Positions 62,187-64,000 of a stretch of DNA of 64,000 bases are shown in pieces. Below the pieces are notes generated by a model. The model made no database searches, was not told where the DNA came from, and saw nothing but the letters and a program-made list of their open reading frames with translations. How positions within the stretch are numbered: position 1 is the first letter of the stretch; each line of letters opens with the position of its first letter. The position numbers and the translations under genes are program-made. Origin of the DNA: Bacillota bacterium (GTDB lineage Bacteria > Bacillota > Clostridia > Christensenellales > Borkfalkiaceae); NCBI GenBank assembly GCA_019423125.1, contig JAHZBZ010000002.1:124001-188000 (forward strand), read 5' to 3'.

Positions 62187-64000
62187 TTTCGTTCTCCCTC
62201 ACAACGGCGAGCTCTTTGAGAGCGCGCGTATAGGCAATGTAGCGCTCGTGCACGGTCATGCCCTCATCGGCGACGACCACGGAAGAAAATTCCAGACCCT
62301 TTGACTCATACACAGTCATGATATTGATGCGCGCCTTGGAGATCCGGCCGCTCTCTCCGACGACGTTGTAACTCTTGCGGCGGTATTTTTCCAGGGCGTG
62401 CTCGGGCACGATCACCGCTTTCAATCCCTTTTTATCGCGGAAAAAGGCGCTGATCCCCCGCATGCCGATATGCACGACTTCAGGGCCGTCGAAGCCGATG
62501 GGCTTCATCGCGATCTTTAAGATCTTTGAAACGTATTCCACGATCTGATTGGTGTTGCGGTAGTTTTGATCCAGCGTATAGACGGGGCCGTCCAGCACGC
62601 TCGACCAGTCGGTGAGCCCGCGGTACTTTGTGATGTTCTGCGCGAGGTCGCCGTAGATGTTGAAGGCGGCGTCCTCGTTGATCATGCGCAGGAGTCTGTA
62701 TTCGTTGGCGGAGATGTCCTGTCCCTCGTCCACGAACACAAGCCCGAAACGCGGTTCCAGCTTTTCGCCGAGAAACGCGAGGATGAGGCAGACCACATAC
62801 GCATCACAGCGGACCAATCCCTTGCCCATTCCGAATTTGTTTTTCGCCTTGCGGACGATCTCCTTATAAAAAAGCCTTGCGAGCTCCAGGCTGGTGCCGC
62901 ATTTTCCGATGCGCGTGAAATAGTCGCTTCCGCGCAGCACCTCGAACAGTTCGACAAAGCGGTCAAAGCCCTCCGAAACTCGCACGATGCTGTTTTTTAC
63001 CGAGTCGATCTCTTCCAGAAGCTCGCCGCGGCGCGCGATGCGGTCCGCATAGGTCTCCACCTCCATGCCGCCGCGGAATATCTTGTAACGGCGCAGGTCG
63101 AGGATCTCCTTTTCAACCGTCTCGCGAAGATGCATCAGATCGCGCCCCGCATCTGCGCAGATCCCTTTCCCGTGCCGTGAAATAAATGTCCCCGCACGGT
63201 AAAACGAGAGGATACGGCGATAAAACACGCTGTAATTCTTTATTTTTTCACTCTTTAAGTCGTTTGCAAAAAATTCCTCGGCAGCAGTGACCTCGTTCAT
63301 GAGTTCACGGAACGGCTTGGTGTAGTACAGCCCGCCCTCGGGACGCTCCTTGATCTCACCGAGCACGGCTCTGCGCACGCGCACGCTCGCGTTGCGGATA
63401 GCCGCAAAGGCGGAAAGCTGGTCGCGGCAACTTTGCAGCACTTCTTCGATGTATGCCGCGCACTCCTCGCCTGCAAAGAGCCCGAGGATGCCGTCGTAGA
63501 TCTTTGAAAGACGGTTCTGCACGTCTTTGTAGAATTTGTCCGAATAGACGTACGCCGCATAACCCGCGGGCGGCCGCGGCGAAGCGGCGATCTTTTCCGC
63601 GATGTCCACACCCTCGTTTTTCAGAAGAAGAAGGAAATATTCCTCGATCGTGTTCGTCTTGATCTTTTCCAGTTCGAGTACCTGCGAGAGCTCGTCTATA
63701 AAAGCATTGAATGAATCACTGGGCGTGATCACGAGCACGTCTCGCGGGCGCAGGTTCTCGTTATTGTACATCAGAAAGCTGAGGCGGTGAAGCAGGATCA
63801 TCGTCTTGCCGCTTCCTGCACATCCCTGCAGGACAAAACTGTCCCGCTCGGGTTTTGTGATGATCTCGTATTGCTTTTCCTGGATGGTCTCGATGATGTC
63901 GGTGATCTCAGAACTTTCTTTGCGCGATCGCAGGATCTCTTTGAGATAGGGATCAAAAATGATCTCCTCGTCCCTGCCCGCGATCTCTTCCTTGGTCAGA
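62176..64000 (-). CDS. HelD/UvrD-like helicase (5' end outside window)
   Basis: 608 codons visible; the start is beyond 64000. Just inside the edge the frame reads a Walker A, GCAGSGKTMILLHRL, preceded by ETIQEKQYEIIT, a layout typical of HelD-type RNA polymerase recycling ATPases and related UvrD-like helicases. Later motifs are LVFVDEGQDIS, YGDLAQNI, LDQNYRNT, INIMTVYESKGLEF and YIAYTRALKELAV. No nuclease domain is seen in the visible part. It is coupled to the HAD gene by an 11-base overlap. Confidence 0.88.
   Translation of the reverse strand, partial: LTKEEIAGRDEEIIFDPYLKEILRSRKESSEITDIIETIQEKQYEIITKPERDSFVLQGCAGSGKTMILLHRLSFLMYNNENLRPRDVLVITPSDSFNAFIDELSQVLELEKIKTNTIEEYFLLLLKNEGVDIAEKIAASPRPPAGYAAYVYSDKFYKDVQNRLSKIYDGILGLFAGEECAAYIEEVLQSCRDQLSAFAAIRNASVRVRRAVLGEIKERPEGGLYYTKPFRELMNEVTAAEEFFANDLKSEKIKNYSVFYRRILSFYRAGTFISRHGKGICADAGRDLMHLRETVEKEILDLRRYKIFRGGMEVETYADRIARRGELLEEIDSVKNSIVRVSEGFDRFVELFEVLRGSDYFTRIGKCGTSLELARLFYKEIVRKAKNKFGMGKGLVRCDAYVVCLILAFLGEKLEPRFGLVFVDEGQDISANEYRLLRMINEDAAFNIYGDLAQNITKYRGLTDWSSVLDGPVYTLDQNYRNTNQIVEYVSKILKIAMKPIGFDGPEVVHIGMRGISAFFRDKKGLKAVIVPEHALEKYRRKSYNVVGESGRISKARINIMTVYESKGLEFSSVVVADEGMTVHERYIAYTRALKELAVVRENENGK

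Overview
The window reads as a chromosomal segment from an anaerobic, low-rank-undetermined member of the class Clostridia (Bacillota), probably an uncultured gut lineage. The support is indirect but consistent: an IspH-S1 fusion behind cmk and plsC, a Na+-pumping decarboxylase cluster, pta-ackA, sporulation genes (yabP, yabQ, a ytxC-like gene), a T-box ahead of thrS, a large SRP RNA with an Alu-type 5' domain, a class-A-like RNase P RNA, and near-consensus SigA promoters. Coding density is high, most genes lie on the minus strand, and TGA is used as a normal stop. No phage, transposase or CRISPR array was seen.

Layout. 1-7.7 kb: nadK (cut by the window edge), htpG, ispH-rpsA, plsC, a chorismate mutase-cytidylate kinase fusion and an HI0933-type flavoprotein. 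7.8-13.0 kb: a five-gene Na+-translocating decarboxylase operon with two different carboxyltransferases. 13.2-16.1 kb: tRNA-Arg(CCT), an isolated CDP-glucose 4,6-dehydratase, mrp, a tautomerase and the SRP RNA. 16.2-24.8 kb: an SDR, rpmF, a YdbS/YdbT-like membrane pair, ackA, pta, divergent tmcAL, rnpB and pyk. 25-28.8 kb: two more flavoproteins and a membrane-anchored DUF1508 protein. 29-35.4 kb: an M50-like protease, Ppx/GppA, divIC, yabQ, yabP, typA, and a two-gene unit of an Ig-like anchor and a ComEC-type metallo-beta-lactamase. 35.8-43.4 kb: proA, yebC, an rRNA methyltransferase, infC-rpmI-rplT with an attenuator leader, thrS with its T-box, ytxC and a small PLDc_N protein. 43.4-45.9 kb: leuS. 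46-64 kb, all minus: an LTA-synthase-like sulfatase, a DUF1015-aspartokinase fusion, a 39-residue remnant of CdaR, cdaA, holA, comEC, an SLBB protein, a very large DUF4011-type helicase, a HAD phosphatase and a HelD-like helicase running off the edge.

The most unusual points are several genes that are fused, shortened or missing expected domains. CdaA is followed by a transmembrane-only mini-CdaR. DUF1015 and aspartokinase are joined in frame across what looks like a former stop and still carry an internal ribosome binding site. ComEC has a metallo-beta-lactamase domain without its metal ligands, and its neighbour has an SLBB domain but no helix-hairpin-helix. AroH-type chorismate mutase is fused to Cmk. 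OadB carries an extra extracytoplasmic-size loop of about 110 residues. At the level of single sites, infC almost certainly starts at AUU, nadK may be leaderless, and a 17-bp perfect inverted repeat sits alone after pyk. No single strongly supported new defence or biosynthetic system was identified; the DUF4011 helicase, HAD and HelD-like group is the only candidate module, and it could equally be housekeeping.
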